Part shown: piece by piece, positions 46,028-59,035 of the stretch | Numbering within the stretch: the stretch's first letter is position 1 | Layout: every line of letters begins with the position of its first letter | Assembly (NCBI GenBank): GCA_947652605.1 | Contig: OX393578.1 | Coordinates: 33,857,470 to 33,921,469, forward strand | Origin: Elmis aenea | Taxonomy: Eukaryota; Arthropoda; Insecta; Coleoptera; Elmidae | DNA: 64,000 nt | Direction of reading: 5' to 3' | Notes under the pieces: generated by a model | What the model saw: only the letters and a program-made list of their open reading frames with translations | Told to the model about the DNA's origin: nothing | Databases searched by the model: none | Position numbers and translations under genes: made by a program

Positions 46028-46283
46028 ATTCTACCATGATTTATTAGGGTGCTATTTTTTAGGGGTTTAGGAACATTCTTCGCCCACAATTATTCGACCA
46101 CAGTTCTTCGCCCACAATTCTTCGCCCACAATTCTTTGCCTCCACAATTCTTTGCCCATATTTCTTCGCCTACACAATTCTTCGCCGCCACATTTTTCGC
46201 CGCATACAAGCATATCACAAATTTTGTTTGGATTGTTTTTATTTATAACATAACTTTACAGATTATTTTACATTAGTCTAGAG

Positions 46284-47824
46284 TAGGGCTCCCATAATTT
46301 TAAAATGTAAAAACGGGACAGTAACTATCGAAACGAGTAAAAAAACGATTTTTTTTTAGGTTCAAGGAAACCTCAATTTAACAATTAATATTTAATATTT
46401 AAATAAAATAACAAACCAATATGAGGCGCCGTTTGTGTCAAAAAGAAATTTGCAAAATAAATAACATTTCGTACATAAATACACAAATATAAAAATATTT
46501 AGTCAATTTCACATTTAAATTTTTTTTTTTTTTAACATCGGTAATAATTTATCAAGAAAATATTTTTATATATTTCGTGTACATTCCACATTTATATTTT
46601 TTAAATTTTTTTTTTTCAGATAGCTTTGGTTAATAATTTATTTTTCAAGAAAATATTTTTATTTATTTGCACACCAAAAATTTTTTTTTTTTCACTGCAA
46701 TTATGTACGCTATTATACAACAGATGGCGCGCCACTCAACATTTGTGTTTAATTATGAACTGCTGCTTGTTCAATTATATTAAATGTTAATAAGCTTCTT
46801 CTATACCTATAGTGTGCTTCTGGAAATACCTAATATTTTAGAAATAATTGTCCATTTTAAACGAGATTTCCTAAGGAAGGTAATTTGTTCTGCTTATGCA
46901 GGCAGCTGTGGTCTTCCAGTTGACATGCTGTGAAAAAAATAGTTACAATTTACCTTAAAAAATTGCAAAGAGTATACGTATAAGTACTTACTTTAAACTG
47001 GAAGTCGCAAACGTCAAATATAGTTAATTTGCTTCGCAGCAGTTCAAAACACAAATGTTGGGTAGCGCGCCATCTGTTGTATAATAGCGTACATAATTGC
47101 TGTGAAAAAAAAATAAATTTTTGGTGTGCAAATAAATAAAAATATTTTCTTGAAAAATAAATTATTAACCAAAGGTATCAAAAAAAAAATAATTAAAAAA
47201 ATATAAATGTGGAATGTACACGAAATAAATAAAAATATTTATTACCGATATCAAAAAAAAAAATTCAATGAGAAATTGACTAAATATTTTTATATTTGTA
47301 TATTTATGTACGAAATGTTATTTATTTTGCAAATTTCTTTTTGACACAAACGGCGCCTCATAAACCAAACGCAAGAAAAATATATATAATAACTAAAATA
47401 ACAGGTTTATAAAGTATATTACACTCTTTGGAAAAAAATTAATATAGGTACCTATTTTATAAAAAAGTCCAAAAATACGAAGAAATGAAGAAATATTTAA
47501 GATAATCGTTGCTGATTGCATTTGTTTTTTCTTATTAACTATTCAATAATCCGAAATGTAAAAAGTTTATAAAATATATATTTATTTATCTATAATTATA
47601 TCTACAAATTAATTTTTTTCAATATTTATTAATTATGTCATAATAAATACCTAAATAATAACGATTCAAGCAGAGTATTTACAGTTATTTAAAATTTAGA
47701 ATTATATAATGCATATCATTAAAAACGGGACATTTTAGCATCCCACTACATGTTTTGGGGACACCGGGACATTATTTGTAAAAACGGGACTGTCCCGTCT
47801 AAAACGGGACGTATGGGAGCCCTA
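46284..47824. mobile_element. hAT-type palindromic element nested in the foldback loop, 1541 bp
   Basis: TAGGGCTCCCATA at the left, mirror TATGGGAGCCCTA-like end at the right (ATGGGAGCCCTA), with an exact 8-bp duplication GTCTAGAG (46276-46283, 47825-47832). Subterminal AAAACGGGAC motifs repeat at the right. The interior 46425-46740 and 47045-47365 are inverted copies (GGCGCCGTTTGTGTCAAAAA; ACAGATGGCGCGCCA). No transposase. Confidence 0.85.
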
Positions 47825-47955
47825 GTCTAGAGTCGTTTCTTGTATATTAATACTTCTTCTTTTAATATTATGTGTTTAAAAATTGCTACATAAATAGCGT
47901 ATGTTGTGATTTTTAATCTTGTTTATGTTATTATAGTATGAATAAAAATTAAATT

Positions 47956-47985
47956 AACCTAACCTTACCTGACCTAACCGAACCT
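47956..47985. repeat. Short degenerate insect telomere-type repeat
   Basis: Six consecutive pentamers of AACCT type (three exact, three with one change), the complement of the insect telomere unit TTAGG. It lies inside the loop side of the right foldback arm. Confidence 0.6.
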
Positions 47986-48539
47986 AATATAAAATAATCT
48001 GTAAAAATTACGTTACAAATAAAAACAATCACATTTACAAACACAATTTGTGATATGCTTGTATGCGGCGAAAAATTGTGGCGGCGAAAAATTGTGTAGG
48101 CGGAGAATTGTGGAGGTGAAGAATTGTGGGCGAAGAATTGTGGGCGAAGAATCGTGGGCGAAGAATTGTGGGCGAAGAATGTTCCGAACACGATTTTTTA
48201 GCCCGACAAAATTGGTAGATATTGTTCACGACAAAAAATGTTGTGCATGACAAATATTGTAAATAACAAATTTTGTATTAATTTTGTCGTGCTATACTTG
48301 TCGTGAAATATACCTTCTACACGTTTGTATATAAAACTAGATTATCGGTGCCCTCCTAATGTCATTCTCTCGTTTTCTTAAGTTTTCTGAACGTTGCCGT
48401 CTGTAGATTTGCTAATTTATGCTGTCGTTGTCATTGCGCTAGCTGCAATTGAGGAGAATATTACTACCAGATCAAACAGACATCTCTTGTAATTAATTGT
48501 TACAATTATTATGATACCAAGCTCCAGTTATGTTATACC

Positions 48540-48870
48540 TTATACAGTGTTGCGCAAAAGTATGGAAACAGACAAATATCTAGAACACTATTAAACATAT
48601 TACAATGAAATTTGGTAGCTGACCCTTATGGCATTTTTCGGATTCGATGAAAATATTGAGGTTGCAATATGACTTCCGGTTTAACCGGAAGCGAACTCAA
48701 ACTTTGAAATTTTTAATAGAACACCCTGTAAACTATATTTTTGAATATCTCTTTAAACTTATTACTAAAAATGTAAAAGATATATGGGTCTAAAGTCAAC
48801 CGGTTTCGTGAAATTAACATTTTTAAAAATTTTAGGCAATACAGCACTTTCAATTTTTTTTAACGATGTT
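48540..48870. repeat. Fragment of CAGGGTG-family sequence
   Basis: A right end GAACACCCTGTA at 48719-48730 is preceded by GACTTCCGGTTTAACCGGAAG and followed by ATATGGGTCTAAAGTCAACCG, which matches the palindrome arm at 18580-18605. It is a partial copy with no matching left end beyond a weak CAGTGTTGCGC at about 48546. Confidence 0.5.
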
Positions 48871-48879
48871 GGTTTCAAA

Positions 48880-49679
48880 CCCTCAAGGTACGACTTTTTT
48901 TAAATTTCAAGGTCAAAAATGGTCGTATTTTTTACAGAAACCTAATGGTAAAGTATAGTGTTAAATAGTTTTTGCATGTTCAGTGCCGTGGAAAGTTAGG
49001 GGGCTGTTAAACAATTATAATACAAATGACACAATTAGTGCCTATAAGGACAAGTTTACCCGAACGGGTTTGGCGGGGAAATAAGTGCTAATCTGCTAAT
49101 TTCTTGTGTTTTGTAACAGTACCGCTATATCGTCACCAAAGGCTTATTATATTTCTACTAGATCGCGTCTCAAGGGCGTTAACATTTTTGTACAAGTATA
49201 CAAGCCTGCCCGTGCCACTGTGCCAGACACGGTCATGCACAAAAAAGACCGAATCGCATGCCCGTGTCAGACACGGGCGTGTGCCTTAAGGTCAGGTGTC
49301 CATTTTTTCTCCGTAGTGTCAAGGACAATAACCTAGTGTTACCAAAAAAAAATAAAACGTTGGCCAATTTTCGTGAAAATCATGCAAAATCAAATAAAAA
49401 AGCAGAAAGTAAAAACCTGGACATTTTTGCACATTTCAAAACTTACCCCTTCTCCAGTTTTCGTATCCAATGAGCTGTTACACTATTACAATGTTGCCAG
49501 ACTATCAGATTTGCATAATTTGGCAACAGCGACAGTACCGTACCATAGTTTACATTCATTATTTTAAAAGTTTATAAGAAGATTATAAAAATCGGGGACA
49601 AGAATATGCCGGGACTTGGAACTTGTTTCGAGGACTGTCCCCGAAAATCGGGGACGAATGGCCACCCTACCTTAAGGGG
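48880..49679. mobile_element. Diverged, inverted relative of the TTAA MITE at 7696
   Basis: The right end CTTAAGGGG is followed by TTAA (49680-49683); the left end is a decayed CCCTCAAGG. Between them, AAGGACAAGTTTACCCGAAC, TAAGTGCTAATC and a hairpin GCCCGTGTCAGACACGGGC (about 49259-49277) correspond, inverted, to the element at 7696-8452. The overlapping small ORFs at 49104-49567 are not genes. Confidence 0.6.
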
Positions 49680-49683
49680 TTAA

Positions 49684-51417
49684 TAAAAAGGATTAAAAAT
49701 TACATTTTACAAAATTATGTATTTTATGACAAGGTTCTATCGTTTTTAAGTGCACTAATTGAAAATTAACAGTTTAAGGCAAAAAATCAAGTTTACAATT
49801 GATTTTACATAGAAGAATTCAACGTTTATCTGATAATTTCAAATATACTGATAATAAAATCGTATAAAAAATTACACCAGATTCACCGTTTTTTAAATAT
49901 GTAGAAAACGAGCACGTAAGAGAAAGCGATTCAAAGAATTTTCAAAGTACTGTAGTTTCGTGTACAAGCACTGTTTTGTGCAATAATTCGACTTCTAGAC
50001 TTTAATTGACCAATCTGACATTTAAAATTTGTAATTCAAGCTTTCTTTTCGAAACTCATCTGTGCATGACGGTGCGGTACCGAATGGCAATTGTTTCCAA
50101 AGCCACCGCCATCAGTGATAGGTATTTCTCATTGGTTATTCATAGCTTTTATTTGATTAACCGATAGCTTAATAGAATTCGTTGATCCGTGTGTTACTAA
50201 GCCTTTAAGACAAAATTCAAAAACAGTCTGAACACACTACCACTAGCTATGTTTTAACAGCAACCAAATTAAATTTGAATTAAGTATGTTGAACAGCTTT
50301 AAAATGTATCTTATCTTTCCACAACAAATGAAGGTTTAAGTAGGTATATCAAATAATTAAGAAAATCACCACATTTTTGTTTTAATTTTTATCGGAAATT
50401 ATTAAATTTTACTTAGAGAAATATATTTTAATAAGTAATTACTTTCAATAAAAATGACGTTGTATTGTATTGTATTTGAATAGAAAAAAGTTAGAAGTAC
50501 ATTGTTTTAAAAAGAAGTAATTTGTACGGTGCAAATCTATACCGTCTCAAAAAAGTGTTATTTTTTAAATGCTTATGGTAATATTGTAAAATATATCTTC
50601 TAATATACAGCAAGAAACCTTAGTACGACGACAGCATGTTTTCAAGATTAAAGTAAAAAACAGAAAACGAAGTATGATCTGAATTAGGAATGGGTAAGTA
50701 AAGGTCTCTCAATGTTTTACATTTAATATAAAAAGTTGTTTATCGTACTAATTCTGCCCTAAAGGTAATTTTGTGAGTGGAAATCACTGATATAGGTACG
50801 AACGACGTTGTGTCATTGTGTCTCGTTCCATACTAAAATCGTTTGTCTATGATTCTACATACTCGCAGAATTTCGTATTTATTTACTCGATTAACACTTC
50901 AGTTTAAATCTTCCAACTTCAATTTCTCATCTTCAACCAACTGGTAGAAATTTGGGAGCAAAACGCATATTAAAAATATATATTCTACGACCACTATTGT
51001 AAATGACTGTTACTGTATAGCCTCAAGCCTGCATGTATAGTAAGTGGGTCTTTACGCACGGTAAGCAAAAAGCACACTTTTGTAAAAATTTCAAAATAGA
51101 CTCACGTGAAACTTGACAGTTAACAGCGTACGTACAAGTGTGTTAACTATTAGCCAAAAAACCGGCAAAATCGAATGTATTATGTGATCGTAGAAAAATT
51201 ATGATACAAAACTCGAGTTGTAAAGCAATGACGTATGCTTTTCACAACTCTTGTTATGATTTATGTAATATATTATAACAAAACGTTGGTCTAGCCATTA
51301 CAACAGAGCTATGACAGTTTCAAAGTTGGCTGTGTGAATTCATTGATTGAGTACAGTTCTTTGATACCTCTATCGTATATTTAAAATTGAATGAATTTGA
51401 AAAATGATTCTATTTTA
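49684..51417. other. AT-rich spacer
   Basis: No gene, RNA or well-defined element recognised. Confidence 0.4.
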
Positions 51418-51419
51418 TA

Positions 51420-52936
51420 CAGGGTGTCCCAGTTAACTTGAACAGCATGGGGATCTCGTAAACGGTAAGAGATACAGAGTTGGCTAAATGGGTCAAAATG
51501 ATCTATGATTCAAGAGCAACTATTCTATGAAAAAAAAACTTGAAAAAAATTTACAGTTTTTGGGCTATTCGTAAAAAACAAAAAAATGACGTTTTCGATT
51601 TTTGCTTATAACTTGCTTATTTAAAATCATACCCAAAATATTTTTCGACATTATTAGGACACTTTTTTGCGTAGAATTGAAATTAGTTAATAAATTTTAC
51701 CTATCTTCATTTGTTTTTGTTATTTTAACATCAACTTTCTTATTTTAAATACGGGTCGTAGTTGGCTATGACACCATTAAAAAGAGATTTTTTTTCTCGT
51801 TTCATTGATGTATGGGTTGTTAGGTTTATTTTTAAAAATAAGCAAGTTATAGCAATATTATTGTATTTGTTAAGTTTAATCAAAGCCGCCATTGGAAAAC
51901 AAAACAAAACATCACATAAATAAACTAGCTGAACTTAATTAAACACAAATAAACCTAAATAATTTAAGAATTTTTCAAATTACATAATAATTTATGTTTT
52001 TCCAATTACTGTCACTATTGAATCTAAATTATAACATGCGTTCAAAGTGTAGCTCACTCTCCATGTGCAATACAAATTTGAGATCTGCACATTGTAGGTA
52101 ATAATGTTTTTCTAACGATATTTCTTTTTATTTGATAAACTTTTGTTAAACTATCCAATCTTAATTTTGTAATTGTGTTCAGCTGTCTTTTTATGATTAG
52201 CTGTTTTAAGAACATTTTATCAAGCAGAAAGTAATATGCATAAGAAATAATTGTTATCTACAAAGTGCAGATCTCAAATTTGCATTGCTCATGGAGAGTG
52301 GGCTGCACTTTGAACGCATGTTATAATTTAGATTCAATAGTAATAGTAATTGGAAAAACATAAATTATTATGTAATTTGAAAAATATCTTAAATTATTTA
52401 GGTTTATTTGTGTTTAATTAAGTACAGCTAGTTTATTTACGTGATGTTTTGTTTTGTTTTCCAATGGCCACTTTGATTAAACTTAACAAATACAATAATA
52501 TTGCTATAACTTGCTTATTTTTAAAAATAAACCTAACAACCCATACATCAATGAAACGAGAAAAAAAATCTCTTTTTAATGGTGTCATAGCCAACTACGA
52601 CCCGTATTTAAAATAAGAAAGTTGATGTTAAAATAACAAAAACAAATGAAGATAGGTAAAATTTATTAACTAATTTCAATTCTACGCAAAAAAGTGTCCT
52701 AATAATGTCGAAAAATATTTTGGGTATGATTTTAAATAAGCAAGTTATAAGCAAAAATCGAAAACGTCATTTTTTTGTTTTTTACGAATAGCCCAAAAAC
52801 TGTAAATTTTTTTCAAGTTTTTTTTTCATAGAATAGTTGCTCTTAAATCATAGATCATTTTGACCCATTTAACCAACTCTGTATCTCTTACCGTTTACGA
52901 GATCCCCATGCTGTTCAAGTTAACTGGGACACCCTG
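51420..52936. mobile_element. TA-flanked CAGGGTG palindrome, 1517 bp
   Basis: CAGGGTGTCCCAGTTAACTT and its exact mirror, with TA at 51418-51419 and 52937-52938. The arms run about 700 bp, nearly perfect, to a centre near 52170. This is the best-preserved member of the family whose partial copies lie at 34229 and 37198-40380. Non-coding. Confidence 0.92.
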
Positions 52937-52938
52937 TA

Positions 52939-54956
52939 TATATAACTGTACAGATAATTACTTGAAGATACATCTTTAACAGTATTATTCACATTACAAT
53001 CATACAAAAAAAATATAAAACGAGTACAACTTTTTATTTCATCTCATAATTGATTCGATTAGTTCTATAATTGCCTTATAATGGGGGCAGTATCCCACCA
53101 AGAAATCATCATTTAACTAATGAGATAGCGATGACTTGCAAATAAAGCTTGTTAGCGACCGTTGTATATAAAATTAGAACGTTATGTCGTTTCATTATAT
53201 CACTCCACGCTCATACGTTAATACTTTCAAAAAGTTCCCCAAAACCCGTTTCCAAATACCAATCAACAATTTTCATTTACACATTTCCGCGTCGCAAAGA
53301 TGTTCCGATATTCTGATCCAAGCACGTCGGTATGAATAAAACATACTCACGTTATTTTGTAACATATTTTTGTGTCGAGTCAGATGTTTCATACGTCCGT
53401 TCCATAATTTTTCTGGAACAGAAACTTGAATTTAAGTAAGCGTTTAACAAGGCACTCGCAATGAAGAGGAGACCGCGATTTTATGATAATGGTTGGTCCC
53501 TCAGAGAACAGAGATGTACAAACCGCTTAGTCAGAGACTGCTGACACAGAACCGGAACGAAATTAAGGAGAAAGATTAAATAAGTAAAAATTTTTGAAAT
53601 TTACCATAGCTGACCTGTTACCCGTAGTTTGAAATTTATTCATGAGAAATGGATACTTTAATCTATTGCAGTTATGCAACCATCTTGTAGTTTATGTGCC
53701 GCGTCTTGCTTTGCGTATAGCATGCTGTTTTTTTACTTGTCTACTTTTTAATTCGTAAAAAAACCGTTTTAAAGTTACTAAAATAATGTAAACACATTAA
53801 GAAATATAAAAAAAAAACAATGGAAGTATTTAAAGAAATTAAACATACAATAAATAATATTGTTAATGGTCTACTTTAACAGTAAAGAAACTAGATAAAA
53901 ATATACATTATAAAGAGATAATGGAAATGAAATGTTTTTTCCAATAAATCATAGTTCTAGCCAGAATGCGGCCCAAAAAGTTTTATAGCCATCCAGAATA
54001 AGTGACGATGTGAAAGTAGCTGAAAATTGATTCTAGGGCCTCCAAATTGCCCTGGAAGGTTTACCACAATAGCTTCGGTTTTTTAACAATGATGTTTTAT
54101 GGATTTAAATATCCACTGAATAGATTTCTTTACTCCCGACGACTAATTGTTCCCAACTGCAAACGCTATCATAAAAAAAATCATGGAATTTTTAAACGCA
54201 TATTAGGGGTGAAAACAAGTTAGAATTGAAGTTGAAGAAAGTTTAAGGTTAACTGAATTTTTTTCGCTGTTCCAGATAATTAAGTGTCAGGCATCTGTGT
54301 ACTTTAAACAAAACTAGTAAAACATTTATTGGAAGTATGTAGTATTTTGAACCTTTAGAGTGGTTTCATTGCCTAAATGATTAAACAAAGTGTGCAAAAT
54401 GATGTTTTGTCGCCCGAGTGTGAAGTTTGTGAAATAAGGCTCAGCCGAGTTCGATAATCTGGTAAGTATAATTAAACCATATTGTGCAAAAGTTACATAC
54501 ACATTTTTTTATGCCCGTGCAATACAGTTAAAAATTTAAAAGAATCCTAAAATGTCGCGAAACGTCACGAAACACTGCCTAAAGGGAAATTTTTTTAGTA
54601 AATGTTACATCAAACGTAATTTAATTTTGACAGTAAGACACTGAAAAGGTGTGCGCATTAAAATGAGTGCAAATGCTCACTTTGCGCACGGTCATAGAAT
54701 ATGTGTATAAATGCAGGTCATTCTTAACTCAAAGTTCCAGAACTACTATATTATAGATACATGAATAATAAAAAATTTCTGGTCCTTAAAAATTGTACGT
54801 ATAAATTATGATACATTTTAAAGTCTTAAAATATATAAATATACCAAATTCGGTAGAGTAGCAAAATAATATTTTTTTTAATTGGGTTATGCTGACTTGT
54901 TTATTTGTGAAAATTTGTGTAAACAAATTTTATCTGCTAATTTTTTAACAAGTTTT
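52939..54956. other. AT-rich spacer
   Basis: About 2 kb without recognisable gene or element. Confidence 0.4.
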
Positions 54957-54964
54957 GTTTAAAC

Positions 54965-55421
54965 CAGGGACCCGAACCGCAAAGAATAACGGTTCAGTTC
55001 CGGTTATCGGTTCGATAAATTTTAACTTTTCGGTTTACGTTCCGAACTACCGGTTTTTATTTTATATTGATTCGGTAACCGGTTCGGCGGCAACGGTTCA
55101 GTTCCGTTTCCGGTTCAATGCAAATTATGATGACAATGCATATTTATAAATCGAACTGTCTGAAATTTTTCCCTTTCTGGTAAAATGTAATTAAAATTAC
55201 GAAAATAAAAAATTCACAATGCCATTAAAAAAAATAATTGGACCGAACCATTGTGTGAACCGGTTGAAACGGTTTGAACCGGTTCACACCAGTCGGTTCG
55301 ATTTGATTTTGCGGTTCTGTGACTTTTTTAAAGAAAAGGCTCAGTTCCTGTACACGGTTCATGAAAAAAGTCCCGGTTCGTTCCGGTTTTTGTTGCAGTT
55401 CCGGTTCGGTTTGGGTCCCTG
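54965..55421. mobile_element. hAT-type MITE rich in CGGTTC motifs, 457 bp
   Basis: CAGGGACCCGAACC at the left and GGTTTGGGTCCCTG at the right, flanked by the exact 8-bp duplication GTTTAAAC (54957-54964, 55422-55429). The interior is dominated by dispersed CCGGTTC / GAACCGG motifs in both orientations. ORFs at 54955 and 55219 arise from these repeats. Confidence 0.9.
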
Positions 55422-55691
55422 GTTTAAACCATACACATGAAAAGATTTTTGATACAATACGCTTAACAATATTTTTTATTGAGTGCTAAAGACTAAACGT
55501 AATATTTTATTGTTTTTAACACAAAGTAATTTTTAAAAGAATTCTAAAAAGTAGTTTATAAATTGTCACTACTTATGTTTATAACATTTTTAAGGCATCT
55601 ATGTTTTCTTAAAAATTTTGGTCTTTGAGAATCAGTAAAATTAAAATCCATTAATCTCATTGAATTGAAAAGAAATACTTAATTTTATATA

Positions 55692-55837
55692 CAGGGTGGA
55701 TATAAATTGGCGGAAGCGCTACACGTGACGATATTCTTCGTAAAATTCTAAGTCATTTTCGTATTTAGATTTTCGACTTAGAATTTTACGAAGAATATCG
55801 CCACGTGTAGTGCTTCCGCCAATTTTTACACACCCTG
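55692..55837. mobile_element. TA-flanked CAGGGTG hairpin MITE, 146 bp
   Basis: CAGGGTGGATATAAATTGGC and the mirror GCCAATTTTTACACACCCTG, TA at 55690-55691 and 55838-55839. The arms of about 65 bp pair almost fully around a short loop near 55765. Confidence 0.9.
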
Positions 55838-55839
55838 TA

Positions 55840-56815
55840 TATTTATGTGATTCTTGTTCTTTCCGGTTTTTAGTACGTCTGTATTTTTAAGTCCCCTGGA
55901 GATTATTGTTAATTTAGTTTTAAAGAATACATAGTTGTGGTGAGTGGCATACAATATGTTACTAGTATTACTGTAGTAGCTAGAATGAAATTATTATTTG
56001 CTCGCACTAATAAAGTGCGGGGCAAGCAATAATTGCAGGATTTAAACTAATTTTAAAAATATAACCTTGCTATATATATTTTAAAGCTCTTATTAAGTGT
56101 ACAATTAATTTGTTTAAACCAAAAACTCTGAATTGCGTTTAACTTTGTAAAGCAAGAAAATCCAATTATCCTGTTTGTCCTTATGTCGGTCCTGCGTTTG
56201 CTGGCCGTTGTAAGGGGCGTGACTGTCGCAAATTGCAGCAGTGCGACAGTCGACGATCTGCGCTGTACTTCGGTTTTTACGACCCTCCAATTTGAGTGGA
56301 AAAACGGACTATGTAATGTTACAGATTTTTCCTTGAGTCAGATTATAGGGGTCCTCCAAATAATTCTTTATGATTAAAAAGACTTTTTACTTGTTGGCGT
56401 TTACAAAACTGGAACGTTGTTTATCAATGAAAACTTAAAAGGAATAGCAATAAGCAGTAACCGTACCATGAACTCTATTCGCTATTATTCTAATGTTGTT
56501 TATCTGCATTTAAATTATAGCGTATAAGCTGTACCCTTACAAGATTTATGAATATCCAGTTATTACAATGTGGTTCTTGCCAAATTAATTGTATTTACAA
56601 TACAAATATTATTATAGATTATTGCAATTTCATTTCATAAATTAAATAGAATTAAGAGGCTGATTAATTATGAACTCTCAGAGCACTTTTTATGTCGATG
56701 TTTATTTGTAATTGAGCCTAGATGGCAGTATTTATAATCATAGGTTATAGGTATGCCATAGTAAGATTAAAAATAATAATTTAAAATTGTGACGATCTTA
56801 GTTACGGTAACTGTA
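55840..56815. other. No assigned gene; small GC-richer ORF at 56183-56377
   Basis: A 64-codon plus-strand ORF starting MSVLRLLAVVRGVTV lies in a locally GC-richer patch and has a hydrophobic N-terminus, but no family resemblance. The rest is AT-rich and empty. Confidence 0.3.
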
Positions 56816-56817
56816 TA

Positions 56818-58150
56818 CTGGGTGATTCAGTTTGACTGTCGCACCCCTATAACTTTGTTATATTAAGAGGAAATTCCTATAAACCATACATTTTTGTAAA
56901 TTACAGAAACTTTTCTATAAAATGACATTAAAAAGTTTTTTTTAATGATGATATAGGTATATCAGACGGCAATAGCCAATTGGTTTTTCCCTAATTACAA
57001 AGTATAAATTTTCTTATGTTTTATTGCGATAGAGAATTTAATTCTACATTGGATCATGCGGTCAAGCGCCCCTTGCGCGCCGATATAATACTGTCGTCGT
57101 TATATTGTAAATCTCACTTCTAAAACGCTCAAACTCAAATTCATTTTAGCCCGTTAAAACGGGGCTGCGACTTATACTTGCGAACTCCAAAATACACCAT
57201 TTTCAGTACTAAATAAGCGTACGTACAGCTGTGAGACATTGTTGCAAGACGCATTCGCACACTTGGCAACAGCGCTTCGTGACCGCGTCCCCAGCGTTTT
57301 TTTCAAAATGTTGTTTTATAAACTCAAGATCAAATTTGGATAAACTTCAGATGGTGAACATTGTGATGGAAGCTTGGTAGATCAAGTGTAGGTACTTCGG
57401 ATATGTTCGTGTGGCAAATGAATGTTAGGTTCACTACTATCTACTTTTGGTGTGACGTACGAAGCATTTGGTCAGTAATAGAAGGTCAGGATGAAGGTTA
57501 TTTAAAGCTTTTTTTAAATAACTAATGAAAATAAAGGTTCTGGGTTATTTTCATTTAATAAAAAGGCTTTCACCTACCTTAAACCTGTTTCTCATTTGAT
57601 GTTTTGTGAAACTAGCACTCATAATCGATACGAACATATCCGAGGTACACTTGATCTACCAAGCTGCCATGACAGTATACGCCATCTGAAGTTTCCCCAA
57701 ATTTGTAGTCAAAAATCTGAAATTTAAATTCAGATATCCGCCATTTTGCAAAAAATTGAAAAAATAAAAATCGGCTACGTAAAGGACTTGATTTTTCTAC
57801 TCTAAAATTTTTTTAACAAAATGTTTTTCTGAAAAAAAAAACAAAGATGATATGATGGTTAGCGTAGAAGCCGTTATAAAAAAAAAACCGTCACACATTT
57901 CTTGTGAAAAAAATTTTGCTGAAATTTTTTATTCTACAGAGAAAAGTATATCCCTTTAAACGTATGCAATGATTTTTAAATAAAAAAATGTTTTTTACAA
58001 CAACAAAAATTAAAACTTACCCTACTTTTATTGATTGTAAGTGTATGTAGCCCCTTAAGTATAATAAAGTAATTTTAATATTAATTATAAAGTTTCCTCT
58101 TATAATAAGAAAGTTATAGGGGTGCGCGACAGTCAAACTAAATCACACGG
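56818..58150. mobile_element. TA-flanked diverged palindrome, 1.3 kb
   Basis: CTGGGTGATTCAGTTTGACT and the mirror AGTCAAACTAAATCACACGG with TA at 56816-56817 and 58151-58152. Inner inverted blocks include ACCCCTATAACTTTGTTAT and TTGGTAGATCAAGTGTAGGT. The first base positions differ from CAGGGTG but keep GGGTG, so it is a diverged relative of the family. Confidence 0.75.
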
Positions 58151-58152
58151 TA

Positions 58153-59033
58153 AATATAAATAAAGGATATACACATATACATATTATAATGTTTAATATT
58201 TAACTTCTTGTGAAACGAACGTATGATATTTACAAATTCTTCTTTAGATGGCTATAAATATTTAGTGTTAGTAACAAAAATTTAAAAAAAACAAAGCCAA
58301 CTAGTTTTGATTAATTTTGTTTTGGTGTATGACCAGTTTGTTCATTTAGTTATTAGTATTATGAGAATGGAGAAAACGCACCGTCTTGTCGGTATGAAAA
58401 TCCTTTTAGTTTTGTAAACTTTTAAATATTTTAAACAACGGATACATGGATGAAAATAATGAGTGGCACATAATAAGACTTGGAGATTCTGTTGGGATAA
58501 TGCTTAAATTCATTAAGAATGATGGTTTTTATAAAATTACTAGCTCCTAGACGGTTTGTATCAGGGCACGGGGATACAATGACACCATTAGTGCGGCTAT
58601 AATGTTGGCAAATTGTTCGGTGGGAGGTCCTGTGTCATATATCACCCTATTGTCCCACGATCTGCTGATGGTATATGGCTGCCGCACGGCAGTTAGCTAA
58701 ACTGTTTAGTAAATTACTCGAGTGTACGATATTATGTTCCACTCTATACGAAAAATGATCGTAAAAAACTTCTACGATTCTTCTTTTTGAAGTTAGTTAG
58801 AAATTGGAACTGATGTATTATGTTTAGTATTGATCGAGTACTTATTATCTAAAGTAACATTTTTCTCAGGTAAAGATGTTGATCGGTTTTTATAGGTACA
58901 CTTCTAGTATACCGAGTGACATAAATTCAAGGCCATTTTTTTTTTTTGCATAAATAAGAGTGCTAAAACTTTTGATAGAATTATGTAACACTCTACGGTG
59001 CAAATCGTAGCTATACCTACATATATTTGAATA
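58153..59033. other. AT-rich spacer
   Basis: Nothing recognised. Confidence 0.4.
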
Positions 59034-59035
59034 TA

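Larger units (their letters stand above)
46028..48310. mobile_element. Compound foldback element with GCGAAGAATTGTGG minisatellite arms
   Basis: The left arm (about 46065-46275) has tandem TTCTTCGCCCACAA units. The right arm (about 47985-48190) has the inverted GCGAAGAATTGTGG units, and both continue through a matching CATACAAGCATATCACAAATT block. Outside the right arm a degenerate ACGACAAAATT repeat runs to about 48310, like that at 32040. The left border carries GGGTGCTATT, mirrored at the 32268 end. The loop holds the hAT element at 46284. Exact outer ends are uncertain. Confidence 0.7.

Noticed and set aside
46049..48253. ORFs rich in FFAHNS repeats
   Set aside because: They arise from the GCGAAGAATTGTGG minisatellite read in one frame.
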